DNA of 56,869 bases from Levilactobacillus hammesii DSM 16381 (GCF_001434395.1 NZ_AZFS01000061.1:263144-320012); one strand, 5' to 3'. Positions 25,978 to 35,662 are shown, counted from the first letter of the stretch. Numbers and translations: made by a program. Notes: a model not told the origin generated them from the letters alone.

Positions 25978-26625
25978 TTATTTTGCCTCCTGAGCAAGCT
26001 TAACGGTACCATCAGCGGTCTGACCACTGACCGTGTAGAGTTGCTTGCCGTTTTGCCAGGTCACCGAATTGGCTTCACCGGTCTGTGCGTCACTGTAGAC
26101 CGTAATGGCCCCAGTATCCGCATCTTTTGGCAGACTCGTTGCGGAAACCTGTTGATTGACTTGCTTGGCAAACTGCGTGGGGGTGCCCGTGACATTCGCG
26201 TTGCTTGCGACTGCGGTCACCGACCAATCTCCCTGGTTCCAGTGAACGTAGGTGTGCCCCATGACACCCTGTACGACGGCCGTGGTGGACTTATTCAGCT
26301 TCACCGTTGTGCCTTGGGTGTTGCGCCCAACGTAATCCACTTGGTCCTCAGCACGATTGCTGGACCCATACGTCTTCTTCTGGAGCGTGGCCGATTGGTC
26401 CCCCGTCTCCTTGTCCGTGTACTTAACCGTGTAATTCTGTTTGGTCCCACTGGTCTGATCGGCCGTCAACTGCGTACTATCGGCCTTAACCGAACGTGGT
26501 GCCACTGTCTGGCTGACCGTGCTGACATCGTTGGCCGCGTGCATTTGTAGCACGGTACCGGACCCCAGCGTTAACACCGCCAAAGCGACGGTCACCGTTG
26601 TGATGATCTTTGTCTTTTTTTGCAT
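25978..26625 (-). CDS. Secreted protein of unknown function
   Basis: 215 residues with a Sec signal peptide (basic MQKKTKIITT, hydrophobic VTVALAVLTLGSG; cleavage probably near HAA). The mature part is hydrophilic, rich in Thr, Gln, Val and Asp, without cysteine or membrane anchor. It has a middle segment HVHWNQGDW-like (TYVHWNQGDWSVTAV). It starts 23 bp after the GH25 lysozyme gene and shares its terminator, so the two are co-expressed; a wall-related role is only inferred. Confidence 0.7.
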   Translation of the reverse strand: MQKKTKIITTVTVALAVLTLGSGTVLQMHAANDVSTVSQTVAPRSVKADSTQLTADQTSGTKQNYTVKYTDKETGDQSATLQKKTYGSSNRAEDQVDYVGRNTQGTTVKLNKSTTAVVQGVMGHTYVHWNQGDWSVTAVASNANVTGTPTQFAKQVNQQVSATSLPKDADTGAITVYSDAQTGEANSVTWQNGKQLYTVSGQTADGTVKLAQEAK

Positions 26626-26648
26626 ATTTACGCCACTTCTTTCTCAGT

Positions 26649-27998
26649 CTATTCCGTCACGTAGCTCTTTAAGGCCGTGACGTATCTGCCATTGCTCAGG
26701 ACAAAATAACGTGATCCCGTGGACCGCTTCTTGACGGCAGTCACCTTCAGCTTCGTCCCCTTCTTCACCGCCGTAGAACGACTTGATTTAGCAAATGAAG
26801 ACTTCTTGTATTCATAAATTTTCTTCTTAGTCGTGATCGTCTTCGCCGAGTTCAGGGCTTCGTAGTAAGCTGGCGTCATAAACTGCACGTTAGCGGACAC
26901 GTAGCCCAACTTGGTCTTAACCCGATACGATTTACCACTCGGTGCCTTGACCAGTTTACCAGCCACAGTATCACCAGAAACGTAGTAGCCACCCGTCTTC
27001 TTGGTCAGACCGGCGTCCGAATAAAGATTCAGCTTGTGTTTCAACGTATACGACCCGTGTTGCCCGACAAAGTAGCCTGTCCCATCTTGAGCCAGGACCC
27101 ATTCACCCAAATCGCTGATGTAGAGTGCCTGCTTGGATCTCGACTGTGTCAGACTTTTAACTTTAGAAATCTTATAAAACTTCTGACGGTCAGCCGTGGC
27201 AATTTTAGTTCCGTCCGCATATTTGGATGCATTATTATGTAAATAAATATGCTGCCCCACCTTGTAACTACTGTAGGCGTAGTTCACACTTGCTAACGCC
27301 GTTGCGACACTATCCGTCCACCAGCTAATCGGGTGCACAGACGTCACGGCCTTACTGTTATCCGTATATTCATTCAGTGCGGCGAGATAATTATTATCAG
27401 TGTACTGCCACAGTGCATACGAGATCGTTGGCGTCGATGAATAATTCGCGATCCACTGCGCATCAAAGCTCGTCCGCGCCGTGCTGGCATACGTCGTTGC
27501 GAATGATTGGTAAGAGTAAAAGACCAGATTCTTACCGGTTAATGACCGCATTTCATCGTACCACGCCTTAACGGCGGCGTTTGTGGTACCAGAGGTCACA
27601 TCATCTTCTTCGAAGTCCAACGCGTAAAAGGCAGCGTTCTTATTCGACCGATTATAAAAATCCTTAGCTTCCTGCTTGGCACTGGCCGCACTGGTAAACC
27701 GGGCGTAATCGTACTCCCCAAATGGAATCCCATACTTCACATAAAGTGCGGTATTATTCGTCGCATAAAGATCTTGGTAAGAAGACCCATACTGCCGCCG
27801 GTTGATCACAAATGACACTTGGCTCTTGAGATTTGACACTTGACTGGCGGTTAACTTCCCCTGCCATTCGGAGATATCCGGAATGGCTAATGTACTGGCA
27901 TTGGCAACGGTTTGACCGCCCCAGGCGAGTCCCACCAGGGCACTCGCAGTGACCACCGCTTGCGTTAACCGTTTAACCCAACGATACTTGTTCGACAT
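26649..27998 (-). CDS. Secreted GH25 lysozyme with C-terminal surface-binding repeats
   Basis: 449 residues. Signal peptide of about 34 residues (ends VANAS), then a GH25 muramidase domain (about 38-225): IPDISEWQG with the first catalytic Asp, YALDFEED with the acidic pair, and ALWQYTD. The C-terminal half has two lactobacillus-type DUF5776/SH3-like modules (YISDLGEWVLAQ; YFVLSNGRYVTA), very basic (Lys-rich), suited to wall binding. It cleaves peptidoglycan and probably acts in wall turnover. First gene of a two-gene operon. Confidence 0.88.
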   Translation of the reverse strand: MSNKYRWVKRLTQAVVTASALVGLAWGGQTVANASTLAIPDISEWQGKLTASQVSNLKSQVSFVINRRQYGSSYQDLYATNNTALYVKYGIPFGEYDYARFTSAASAKQEAKDFYNRSNKNAAFYALDFEEDDVTSGTTNAAVKAWYDEMRSLTGKNLVFYSYQSFATTYASTARTSFDAQWIANYSSTPTISYALWQYTDNNYLAALNEYTDNSKAVTSVHPISWWTDSVATALASVNYAYSSYKVGQHIYLHNNASKYADGTKIATADRQKFYKISKVKSLTQSRSKQALYISDLGEWVLAQDGTGYFVGQHGSYTLKHKLNLYSDAGLTKKTGGYYVSGDTVAGKLVKAPSGKSYRVKTKLGYVSANVQFMTPAYYEALNSAKTITTKKKIYEYKKSSFAKSSRSTAVKKGTKLKVTAVKKRSTGSRYFVLSNGRYVTALKSYVTE

Positions 27999-28184
27999 AA
28001 CTTGGCACTTCCCTACTTAAAATTGGTGTGCCCTACTCCTAACAACGGCTCAACATCCCCGCCGTTTTAACTCCCCATTTTTAGGTATCACTCACCACCT
28101 CATCCTTAGGTCCTCTTTAACAGTACCTGAGTTAAATGTGCATTTGATAACAAAGGGATTGCAGTTCAGTTACGGGGTTTTACA

Positions 28185-28213
28185 ATTATATTTATTACAT
28201 AAACGCCGTTAAA
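28185..28213 (-). promoter_or_regulatory. Promoter of the GH25 lysozyme operon
   Basis: Minus-strand TTTAAC (28208-28213), 17 nt, TATAAT (28185-28190); the leader is about 180 nt. Confidence 0.6.
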
Positions 28214-28346
28214 TCAACGATAGTCAGCATTGATTGACTGCCGAAAAATTAGTAGGGTCAACTGAAATGTTGCTGGTTAAGCTTCACAAGCCGCGTCGAC
28301 GAAGTCGTGACCGCTTGAAGGGGTGAGGCACCCCTTATTCAGCTTG

Positions 28347-28389
28347 AATGTTCGCTTTTATAAGTTTAGTAATAACTAAACCGAACGCG
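28347..28389. promoter_or_regulatory. PurBox pair upstream of purH
   Basis: Two inverted PurBox-like 13-mers, AATGTTCGCTTTT (28347-28359, reverse) and TAAACCGAACGCG (28377-28389), each contain CGAAC and are 17 nt apart. This is the spacing known for Gram-positive PurR. A compact hairpin AAGGGGTG-AGG-CACCCCTT (28318-28336) lies just upstream. The boxes are about 130-170 bp before the purH promoter. Confidence 0.72.
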
Positions 28390-28519
28390 CTGTTTTCACG
28401 TTTTTAAAGCAGAATTGTTTTATTTAATAGGCATACAAATGTCCAATCGTTATTTTTAGTCCCAGAATAGCGTTAGTCTCTCATTCTCTTTATATACGAA
28501 TAATTATATTTTGTTCCCG

Positions 28520-28548
28520 TTGAATGTTCATCAGCAGCCGTGTATGAT
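28520..28548 (+). promoter_or_regulatory. purH promoter
   Basis: TTGAAT (28520-28525), 17 nt, TATGAT (28543-28548), giving a leader of about 30 nt before the AGGAGG-led ATG. Confidence 0.75.
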
Positions 28549-28584
28549 AGAGATACTTTAGAATAACCTTAGGAGGTCACGCCC

Positions 28585-30114
28585 ATGCGCCGTGCATTGC
28601 TTAGTGTTTCTGATAAAACTGGCATCGTTGAATTTGCTCAAACCCTAATTGCCCACGATTTTGAAGTTGTCTCAACGGGTGGTACTCAAGCGGCGTTAAA
28701 CGCTGCTGGTATCGCCGTCACGCCCATTGAAGACGTGACTCATTTTCCCGAAATGCTGGATGGTCGTGTGAAGACGCTGAACCCCCGCGTTTTCGGCGGC
28801 ATCCTAGCACGCCGTGAAGACCCACAACATGTCCAGACACTAGCGGACCATGCCATAGCGCCCATCGATCTGGTCTGTGTCAACCTCTATCCCTTCGCAC
28901 AAACGATCAGTGATCCCGGTGTCACCCTCGCCGAAGCCGTCGAACAGATTGATATTGGGGGACCCTCACTGATCCGGGCAGCCGCTAAAAACTACCGCGA
29001 CGTATTAGTCGTCTGTGACGCAGCCGACTACGATCAGGTCAGCCTCGCTCTGGAAACCCATGCCGATGATCTGCGTTTCCGCAAACACCTAGCGGCCAAG
29101 GTGTTCCATCACACCGCTCATTACGATGCCGTCATCGCCGATTACCTAACCGATGAGGCTAAACCCGAGACGTTAACGCTCACCTACCAGCGACAACAAG
29201 CTCTTCGTTACGGAGAAAATCCGCAACAAACCGCGACCTTCTACGCAGACTGCCAACCGGTACCTTTCTCTATCGCAGCGGCCAAACAATTACACGGTAA
29301 GCCCCTGTCGTTTAATAACATTAAGGATGCGGATGCCGCTCTGGGACTGATCCGGGAGTTTGCCGATCCAACGGTCGTGGCCCTAAAGCACATGAATCCC
29401 TGTGGTATTGGTTCTGCAACGACATTAGAGGCCGCCTGGGACAAGTGCTACGCGGCGGATACCATGTCCATTTTCGGAGGGATTATCGTTCTCAACCGGA
29501 CCGTTGACTTAGCAACGGCTCTGAAGATGCACAAGCTGTTCCTGGAAATCATCATTGCCCCCGCCTTTGCGGACGACGCCTATGATGTTCTCGCTAAAAA
29601 GAAGAATCTCCGACTGATGACCGTTGACTTTACCACTGCACAAGCTCCCGAAGCTGATGAGCTTATTTCCGTTCGGGGAGGCCTGCTGCGTCAAGAACGC
29701 GATAACGTCCGTGACGATCCCGCCAACTTCCAAACGGTTAGCACCGTTCAACCCACCAGTGAACAACTCGATGCCATTGCGTTTGGTCTCAAAGCCATTA
29801 AATTCGTCAAAAGTAACGCCATTGTGGTCAACACACCGGACCAAACGCTGGGCATTGGGCCTGGCCAAATGAACCGCATCGATGCCCTTAAGATTGCCGT
29901 CAATAAGGCCCACGACAAGCCGAACTTCGAGCAAGCGGTCTTGGTATCCGATGCCTTCTTCCCCATGGACGACTGTGTGGCTTACGCCGCCGAACACGGC
30001 ATCCGCGTGATTGCTGAGCCAGGGGGCAGCATTCGCGACAAAGATTCCATTGCCATGGCCGATAAACTAGGCGTTGCCCTAATCTTCACGGGCAATCGTC
30101 ATTTCCGTCACTAG
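28585..30114 (+). CDS. purH: Bifunctional AICAR formyltransferase / IMP cyclohydrolase
   Basis: 509 residues, full length. The N-terminal MGS-like IMP cyclohydrolase domain has LLSVSDKTGI, VVSTGGT and the DGRVKTLNPRVFGG segment. The AICAR transformylase half carries LKHMNPCG near residue 268, with the catalytic Lys-His pair, and ends in the EPGGSIRD region. It performs the last two steps of IMP synthesis. AGGAGG lies 10 nt before the ATG. It stands alone rather than in a pur operon, but has a PurBox pair and its own terminator. Confidence 0.94.
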   Translation: MRRALLSVSDKTGIVEFAQTLIAHDFEVVSTGGTQAALNAAGIAVTPIEDVTHFPEMLDGRVKTLNPRVFGGILARREDPQHVQTLADHAIAPIDLVCVNLYPFAQTISDPGVTLAEAVEQIDIGGPSLIRAAAKNYRDVLVVCDAADYDQVSLALETHADDLRFRKHLAAKVFHHTAHYDAVIADYLTDEAKPETLTLTYQRQQALRYGENPQQTATFYADCQPVPFSIAAAKQLHGKPLSFNNIKDADAALGLIREFADPTVVALKHMNPCGIGSATTLEAAWDKCYAADTMSIFGGIIVLNRTVDLATALKMHKLFLEIIIAPAFADDAYDVLAKKKNLRLMTVDFTTAQAPEADELISVRGGLLRQERDNVRDDPANFQTVSTVQPTSEQLDAIAFGLKAIKFVKSNAIVVNTPDQTLGIGPGQMNRIDALKIAVNKAHDKPNFEQAVLVSDAFFPMDDCVAYAAEHGIRVIAEPGGSIRDKDSIAMADKLGVALIFTGNRHFRH

Positions 30115-30128
30115 TCATCACCTAATCG

Positions 30129-30172
30129 AGGGGCTGACACAGGTCTGCCGTTACCTGTGTCAGCCCCTTTTT
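30129..30172 (+). terminator. Rho-independent terminator of purH
   Basis: GGGGCTGACACAGGT pairs with ACCTGTGTCAGCCCC, followed by five T. Confidence 0.92.
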
Positions 30173-30317
30173 CGGTTCGTTTAATTGGTCACTTGCTTAA
30201 GTTATCCGTTAAGTTGGTTAAAAGTGGCTTAAGTTAAGAGTCAAGACCACTGGTTTAGACAGCCACGGTTTATAATCAGAATCGAACGCAACTATCATTC
30301 TTTGGGGGGAATTGATC

Positions 30318-31343
30318 ATGATAAATAAGGGGACAACACCACGCTTGACACTGGTCGTTCCTTGTTACAATGAGGAGCCCATGCTTCCTACCAGTGCTCA
30401 GGTACTTCGCGACATTATGCAAAAACTAATTACACACCGGCAGATTACCGCTGACAGCAAGATTCTATTCGTTGACGATGGCAGTAAGGATCAAACTTGG
30501 GGCTTGATCACTCAGCTACGTCAGGAAGACAAGCTATTTACCGGATTAAAGTTCAGCCGCAACTACGGTCAGGAAGCCGCATTAATGGCGGGCATGCAGG
30601 TCGCTCACCGCTACGCTGACCTGATCATCACGATTGATGCCGATCTTCAGGATGATCCGCAGCTGATTTTTGGGATGGTTAAGCAGGCACAAGCTGGCAT
30701 CGATATTGTCTATGGCGTTCGTAACGACCGCTCTACTGATACGTGGTTCAAGCGGACCACTGCGCAAAGCTTTTACTGGGTCATGCGTAAAATGGGGGTC
30801 GACTTGGTCCCCAATCATTCTGATTTTCGCCTCATGAGCCGGCGCGCCGTTACCGCCCTCATGCAGTATCGTGAGACCAGTCCATTCATCCGGGGTATCA
30901 TCCCCCAACTCGGTTTTCCGAGCAAACAACTCTATTACAAGCGTCAACCCCGTCAGGCTGGGGCTTCAAAATACCCGTTACGCAAGATGATTCGCTTTGC
31001 ACTCGACGGCTTGCTGTCCTTTTCCATCGCTCCGATTCGTGCTGTCCTGTATGCAGGCATCGTGATCTGCGGGGGTGCCTTAGCCATGTTGCTTTGGATT
31101 CTCATTCAACACGTTCGTGGCGCCGTCGTTACCGGTTGGAGTTCAATCATGCTTTCCCTTTGGTTCCTGGGTGGCTTTCAACTTGTGGCCATTAGTATCA
31201 TTGGCGAATACGTGGGGCGGACCTTCACGGAAGCAAAACGCCGCCCGCGTTTCATCATCCAAACGGACACCTACACACCCGCATTCTCAAACACCAAACC
31301 CGCTGTGGCCGAATTTCACTTTGACCAGCAATCCATTAGATAA
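30318..31343 (+). CDS. GT2 family polyprenyl-phosphate glycosyltransferase (GtrB/DPM1-like)
   Basis: 341 residues. A GT-A domain has VVPCYNEE, FVDDGSKDQT and the DxD-type IDADLQDDP motif, then two C-terminal membrane helices (about 235-300) ending in GEYVGRTF, typical of GtrB and CsbB. It transfers a sugar from a nucleotide donor to undecaprenyl phosphate on the inner face. The ATG at 30318 follows GGGGGG; a TTG two codons earlier is in frame. It is followed 12 bp later by a polytopic glycosyltransferase, which should use the lipid-linked sugar outside. Confidence 0.87.
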   Translation: MINKGTTPRLTLVVPCYNEEPMLPTSAQVLRDIMQKLITHRQITADSKILFVDDGSKDQTWGLITQLRQEDKLFTGLKFSRNYGQEAALMAGMQVAHRYADLIITIDADLQDDPQLIFGMVKQAQAGIDIVYGVRNDRSTDTWFKRTTAQSFYWVMRKMGVDLVPNHSDFRLMSRRAVTALMQYRETSPFIRGIIPQLGFPSKQLYYKRQPRQAGASKYPLRKMIRFALDGLLSFSIAPIRAVLYAGIVICGGALAMLLWILIQHVRGAVVTGWSSIMLSLWFLGGFQLVAISIIGEYVGRTFTEAKRRPRFIIQTDTYTPAFSNTKPAVAEFHFDQQSIR

Positions 31344-31355
31344 GGAGGTCAACTC

Positions 31356-33425
31356 ATGTCGATTCGAAAACGCCTTGCCATGGTTCTCTGTGGCCTCATT
31401 AGCTTAACATTTCTGGTAGCCGGTCTATTTGCGGGCCTGGTGCCCGTTACCTTTCGGATCGACCACGACTGGCTATCCCCCTTGCTGATCATTTTGGGGA
31501 CCGGTGTTTACTTGGGCGGAATTGGCCTGGCCTTTCGGTGGTTCCACCGACTGACCGCTTCACAACATCGCTATCTCACATTTGGCCTCTGGACGCTGCT
31601 CCTACTCGTTCAGCTCGTCGTTGCCGTGAACTGGGTCGCCGCACCGCGGGCCGATCTTTACTTCGTTCACCAACAGGCCCTCCATCTCATACAAGGTCAT
31701 CACCATTGGTTGCCCTACTTTTACACGTATCCGAATAATGTCAGTTTTACCATTCTACTCAGTGGCTTGATTGCCGCTGGTCAGCACATCATGGGGACGC
31801 AAACGGGCGTCTGGCTGAATCTCCTGCAATTTGCCTGGCTGGACTGCGGCCTACTGGCGGCCTGGTGGGGCCTACATCGGAAAAATCCGGCCCGGGGACA
31901 TCTTTTCTTAAGCCTGGCGCTCGTGACCGTGCCATTCTATGCTTACGCCCTAAATACGTACAGTGACACCTACGTACTGCCAGCCGGTCTATTCACGGTC
32001 GTTTTGGTACGGGGACTTTTGCACGCCACCACTTGGCGGCAAACGGTCCCCCGTGCACTCGGCCTGGCCCTTCTATTAACGGGGACCTACCTACTGAAGG
32101 CAAATTTTATCGTGCTCATAATTGCGGTCATCCTGATCCTCTGGTTATTGCCCAACGCAACGGCTCATCCGTTCATCACGCGTGGCTGGGTGACTCTCCT
32201 CATTCTGGCGCTGCTCGCGGGGGGCACCCTCGCCAACCAAGCCACTGAACGAGCTGCCGGCTATCAACCGCGGGCCAGTCAAACACTTCCGGCACTCAGC
32301 TGGATCGCCATGAGTTGGAATCCGGCCAATCATGGGGAATATAACCGAACCGACGCTACGCAGATCATCAAGCAGCCCACGGCCGCGGCCAAGCAGCAGC
32401 GGGCCAAAGCCAACTTTCAGCGCTACCTCCATCAGATGGGGCCAGTGGGCATTCTGCATCACCTTTACCGCAAGGCCCGGCTGTTTTTAGCAACGGGGAC
32501 CTTTGATAGTTTTCAGATCTCGCCGGCCTTTGACCGTGCGCCTAACTGGTACCGGCAACATCGCAACACCCTGGACTGGCTCCTCGCCAACTGGTGTCAG
32601 ATTAATTATTTAGCGCTACTCATCGTGAACTGCGGTTGGGGAATGCAACAGATTCGCCGGCGTAAACTCAGTGTGACCTACCTCCTCGGCGGAACTTTCA
32701 TCATTGGCTTAATCTGCTTTCACGTGATCTTCTGGGAAACGGAGGAACGCTATGCCCTGCCCCTGCTTCCCTTGCTGATCGCCGGCACGGCCGCCGGCTA
32801 CCGTCAACCGCTAAATTTGTTACGCTGGTCGCAACGCTCACGTTGGCTCCCATTAGGGCTGGCCGCAATTTTCACGGCCGCCTTGGGAATCGGTGCCTGG
32901 CAAAACTATTCCCTCATAACACATCCCAGCGATCATCCCGTCAGTGTCCTCAGTCAGAATGAAGGCCGCTACTACCAGAATCACAAGTTAAAGCTCGCCA
33001 ACCAGCAAGCCTTAACTCAGCCCTTCACCACGACATTGCCGTTCGATCACCTGCTGATTAACAATGGTGAAACGTTCACTGGCCGGATGGTCCTACGGAA
33101 TGCCAATGGAAAAGCCGTCTGGCGATCCCGGGGCAGTCAGATTGTGTTAGATCAACGACTTCCCCTGCTTCCGGCCGGTCAATACGCCCTCACCATCACG
33201 GCAACGCGCACGCGACCGCAAAAGCTTGTCACGGCGCCGGCCAACTATGATTTACTCCCGCAAGCCATCACCGCGCACCCGCATCAGTACCTGCGCTTCT
33301 TCGTCAACCAACACAGCTACGGCCCCATGCTGACACCTAGCAAGTTGTGGCTCATTGTTGGCGCTATCTGGCTGGGCGGTCTTCTGATCATCGACCGTTT
33401 TTACTGGTATCGGCGGCAAATTTGA
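31356..33425 (+). CDS. Polytopic GT-C-like membrane glycosyltransferase
   Basis: 689 residues with about 12 membrane helices, an outside loop RADLYFVHQQ after the second or third helix where the GT-C catalytic acid lies, and a C-terminal extracytoplasmic domain of about 150 residues ending in a last helix. AAGGAGG lies 7 nt before the ATG. As the partner of the GtrB-like gene it probably moves the lipid-bound sugar to a wall polymer (teichoic acid) or protein; the acceptor is not shown. No terminator was seen directly after it. Confidence 0.75.
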   Translation: MSIRKRLAMVLCGLISLTFLVAGLFAGLVPVTFRIDHDWLSPLLIILGTGVYLGGIGLAFRWFHRLTASQHRYLTFGLWTLLLLVQLVVAVNWVAAPRADLYFVHQQALHLIQGHHHWLPYFYTYPNNVSFTILLSGLIAAGQHIMGTQTGVWLNLLQFAWLDCGLLAAWWGLHRKNPARGHLFLSLALVTVPFYAYALNTYSDTYVLPAGLFTVVLVRGLLHATTWRQTVPRALGLALLLTGTYLLKANFIVLIIAVILILWLLPNATAHPFITRGWVTLLILALLAGGTLANQATERAAGYQPRASQTLPALSWIAMSWNPANHGEYNRTDATQIIKQPTAAAKQQRAKANFQRYLHQMGPVGILHHLYRKARLFLATGTFDSFQISPAFDRAPNWYRQHRNTLDWLLANWCQINYLALLIVNCGWGMQQIRRRKLSVTYLLGGTFIIGLICFHVIFWETEERYALPLLPLLIAGTAAGYRQPLNLLRWSQRSRWLPLGLAAIFTAALGIGAWQNYSLITHPSDHPVSVLSQNEGRYYQNHKLKLANQQALTQPFTTTLPFDHLLINNGETFTGRMVLRNANGKAVWRSRGSQIVLDQRLPLLPAGQYALTITATRTRPQKLVTAPANYDLLPQAITAHPHQYLRFFVNQHSYGPMLTPSKLWLIVGAIWLGGLLIIDRFYWYRRQI

Positions 33426-33536
33426 AAGAATTTCATCAAATAACTTGCCTTCGAGTCGCTCTAAGGTACTAGAATGGAAACATAGGCGAATTTAGCCCAA
33501 TTTCATTGACCTAAACGCAACAAAGGAGCCGAAAAT

Positions 33537-34391
33537 TTGAAAGAAATTAACCAACAAACTTTAACCGGGGAACGTGCCCTCTTCCAAGGCCACGATCTCC
33601 ACATTACAAACAGCACCTTCGTCGATGGCGAATCACCGCTCAAACACGGTCAAAACCTCGTCATTGATCACACCATTTTTAAATGGAAATATCCGCTGTG
33701 GTATGCCAATCACGCCACACTGGACTACACAACTTGGCAACCAGACGCCCACGCCGGTATCTGGTACACGCGTGATTTAACGCTACGGCACAGCATGGTT
33801 CGTGCCACCAAGACTTTCCGTCACGCACAGAACATTCACTTGGATGACGTCACTTTTGCCAACGCCGGTGAAACCCTGTGGTGGTGCAAGGACATCACGC
33901 TCGATAACGTTACTGCTACGGGCGATTATTTCGGCATGAACAGCGAAAATGTCGTGGCCAATAACCTGAAGATCAACGGAAATTACGCCTTTGACGGCAG
34001 TAAGAATGTTGAAGTCCACAACTCCACGTTTATCACCCACGATGCCTTCTGGAACTGCGACAACGTGACCATCTACGATTCCACCATCATCGGCGAATAC
34101 CTGTCTTGGAATACCAAGAACATTACCTTCGTCAACTGTTGGTTGGAAAGCGATCAGGGACTCTGTTACGTTGACCACCTGACCATGAAGAACTGTTCCT
34201 TAATCAACACCGACCTTTCCTTTGAGTACTGCTCTGACATTGACGCGACGATCACCACCGCCATCGATAGCGTGAAGAACCCAATTAATGGTAAAATTAC
34301 AGCGCCATCTATCGGCAAAATCATCTTTGACGATCCAGCCATTGATGCGCGTCAGACTATCATTACAACTACTCAGGAGGCTTCGGCATAA
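33537..34391 (+). CDS. DUF3737 family right-handed beta-helix protein
   Basis: 284 residues, TTG start with AAGGAG 8 nt upstream. Short repeats of the form N-x-x-[VI]-x-[ND]-[CS]-x-[FL] recur every ~20 residues (LHITNSTF, LVIDHTIF, VEVHNSTF, VTIYDSTI, ITFVNCWL, LTMKNCSL), as in pectin-lyase-like beta-helices. No signal peptide. The biochemical function of DUF3737 proteins is unknown. It overlaps the next gene by one base (TAATG), so the two are translationally coupled. Confidence 0.85.
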   Translation: MKEINQQTLTGERALFQGHDLHITNSTFVDGESPLKHGQNLVIDHTIFKWKYPLWYANHATLDYTTWQPDAHAGIWYTRDLTLRHSMVRATKTFRHAQNIHLDDVTFANAGETLWWCKDITLDNVTATGDYFGMNSENVVANNLKINGNYAFDGSKNVEVHNSTFITHDAFWNCDNVTIYDSTIIGEYLSWNTKNITFVNCWLESDQGLCYVDHLTMKNCSLINTDLSFEYCSDIDATITTAIDSVKNPINGKITAPSIGKIIFDDPAIDARQTIITTTQEASA

Positions 34392-35557
34392 TGCGTTATA
34401 ATTTTTCAGAAATGACCGACCGTCGCAACACGAACTCCGTCAAATGGGACGTTGCCGCCAACGAATTGCCTATGTGGGTGGCGGACATGGATTTTCGAAC
34501 CGCCCCCGGTATCGTTACGGCCATCAAGCGTAAAGCTGATACGGGAATCTTTGGTTACGAAGAAGTACCTACCGCTTACTTTGAGGCCGTACAGCACTGG
34601 TACGCAACCGAACACAGTTGGGCACCCAATACCGATTGGATGCGCTTTGTAACTGGTGTTGTGCCAGCTATCTCGTCAGCCGTGCGGCGCGTGAGTCATA
34701 TTGGAGACAACGTGCTGGTTCAAGCGCCGGTTTACAATATTTTCTATAATTCCATCGTCAATAACGGGCGCCACGTCCTCTCCAGCGACCTGCAGTACCA
34801 CGATGGGCAATACAGTATTGACTGGGATGACCTGACCGCCAAGATGGCCGATCCCCTGACAACCATGATGATTCTCTGCAATCCCCACAATCCCGTGGGT
34901 AAGATCTGGACGGCCGACGAGCTCAAGCGTATCGGCCAACTCGCTGCCGAGAACCACGTGGTCGTCTTCGCTGACGAAATTCACGGCGACATCACCGAGA
35001 CGGGTTACGGTTACACGCCGTTTGCCGCCGCGGATGAGGTGTGTGCGACTAACAGCATCACCGCAGTTTCTCCCAGCAAGACCTTCAACGTAGCCGCTTT
35101 ACATGCCGCCACGCTGATCATCCCCAATGAAAATCTGCGGAACAGCGTTGATCGGGGCATTAATACCGACGAATTGGCTGAACCGAACGCCTTCGCCATT
35201 GACGGCAGTATTGCCGCCTACACCACCGGCGCCGAATGGGTCCATGAGTTGAACGCTCAAATCACGGCTAATAAGCAAACGCTGACTCAATTCATTCAAA
35301 AGAAGTTGCCGCAACTCCGCGTCATCACGGGTCACGCAACTTACTTAGTATGGATTGACTGTGCTGAGGTCACCACCGATACCACGACCCTATGCGCCTT
35401 TATCCGTAAGAACACCGGCTTATTTATCTCGGCCGGTTCCGTCTACGGTGGCGATGGCCATGATTTCGTCCGGATTAACGTCGCCTGCCCGGCTGAACGT
35501 CTACAGGACGGTCTAGATCGCCTGGTAGCTGGCGTTAAGGACTTTCAAAAAGCTTAA
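34391..35557 (+). CDS. PLP-dependent cystathionine beta-lyase, PatB/MalY type
   Basis: 388 residues, fold-type I aminotransferase. The start MWVADMDF, the NPHNPVGK motif (Asn for PLP), FADEIHGDI (Asp) and SPSKTFNVAAL with the PLP Lys are diagnostic of the MalY/PatB subgroup. These enzymes split cystathionine or cysteine to thiol, pyruvate and ammonia, and in lactic acid bacteria can release volatile sulfur compounds. AGGAGG lies 8 nt before the ATG, inside the DUF3737 gene. Terminator at 35562. Confidence 0.87.
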   Translation: MRYNFSEMTDRRNTNSVKWDVAANELPMWVADMDFRTAPGIVTAIKRKADTGIFGYEEVPTAYFEAVQHWYATEHSWAPNTDWMRFVTGVVPAISSAVRRVSHIGDNVLVQAPVYNIFYNSIVNNGRHVLSSDLQYHDGQYSIDWDDLTAKMADPLTTMMILCNPHNPVGKIWTADELKRIGQLAAENHVVVFADEIHGDITETGYGYTPFAAADEVCATNSITAVSPSKTFNVAALHAATLIIPNENLRNSVDRGINTDELAEPNAFAIDGSIAAYTTGAEWVHELNAQITANKQTLTQFIQKKLPQLRVITGHATYLVWIDCAEVTTDTTTLCAFIRKNTGLFISAGSVYGGDGHDFVRINVACPAERLQDGLDRLVAGVKDFQKA

Positions 35558-35561
35558 TCTC

Positions 35562-35596
35562 AACGGGTCTGACACCATTGTCAGGCCCGTTTTATT
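35562..35596 (+). terminator. Terminator of the DUF3737-MalY operon
   Basis: AACGGGTCTGACA pairs with TGTCAGGCCCGTT, then TTATT. Confidence 0.87.
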
Positions 35597-35653
35597 GTCC
35601 ACATAACTTTTGTCACATTCACAAGCACCCACATCAAATTTTCTCGTCACACT

Positions 35654-35662
35654 TGCTATACT
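35654..35662 (+). promoter_or_regulatory. Extended -10 promoter of the DyP peroxidase gene
   Basis: TGCTATACT, an extended -10 element, about 37 nt before the AGGAGG site; no good -35 was seen. Confidence 0.55.
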
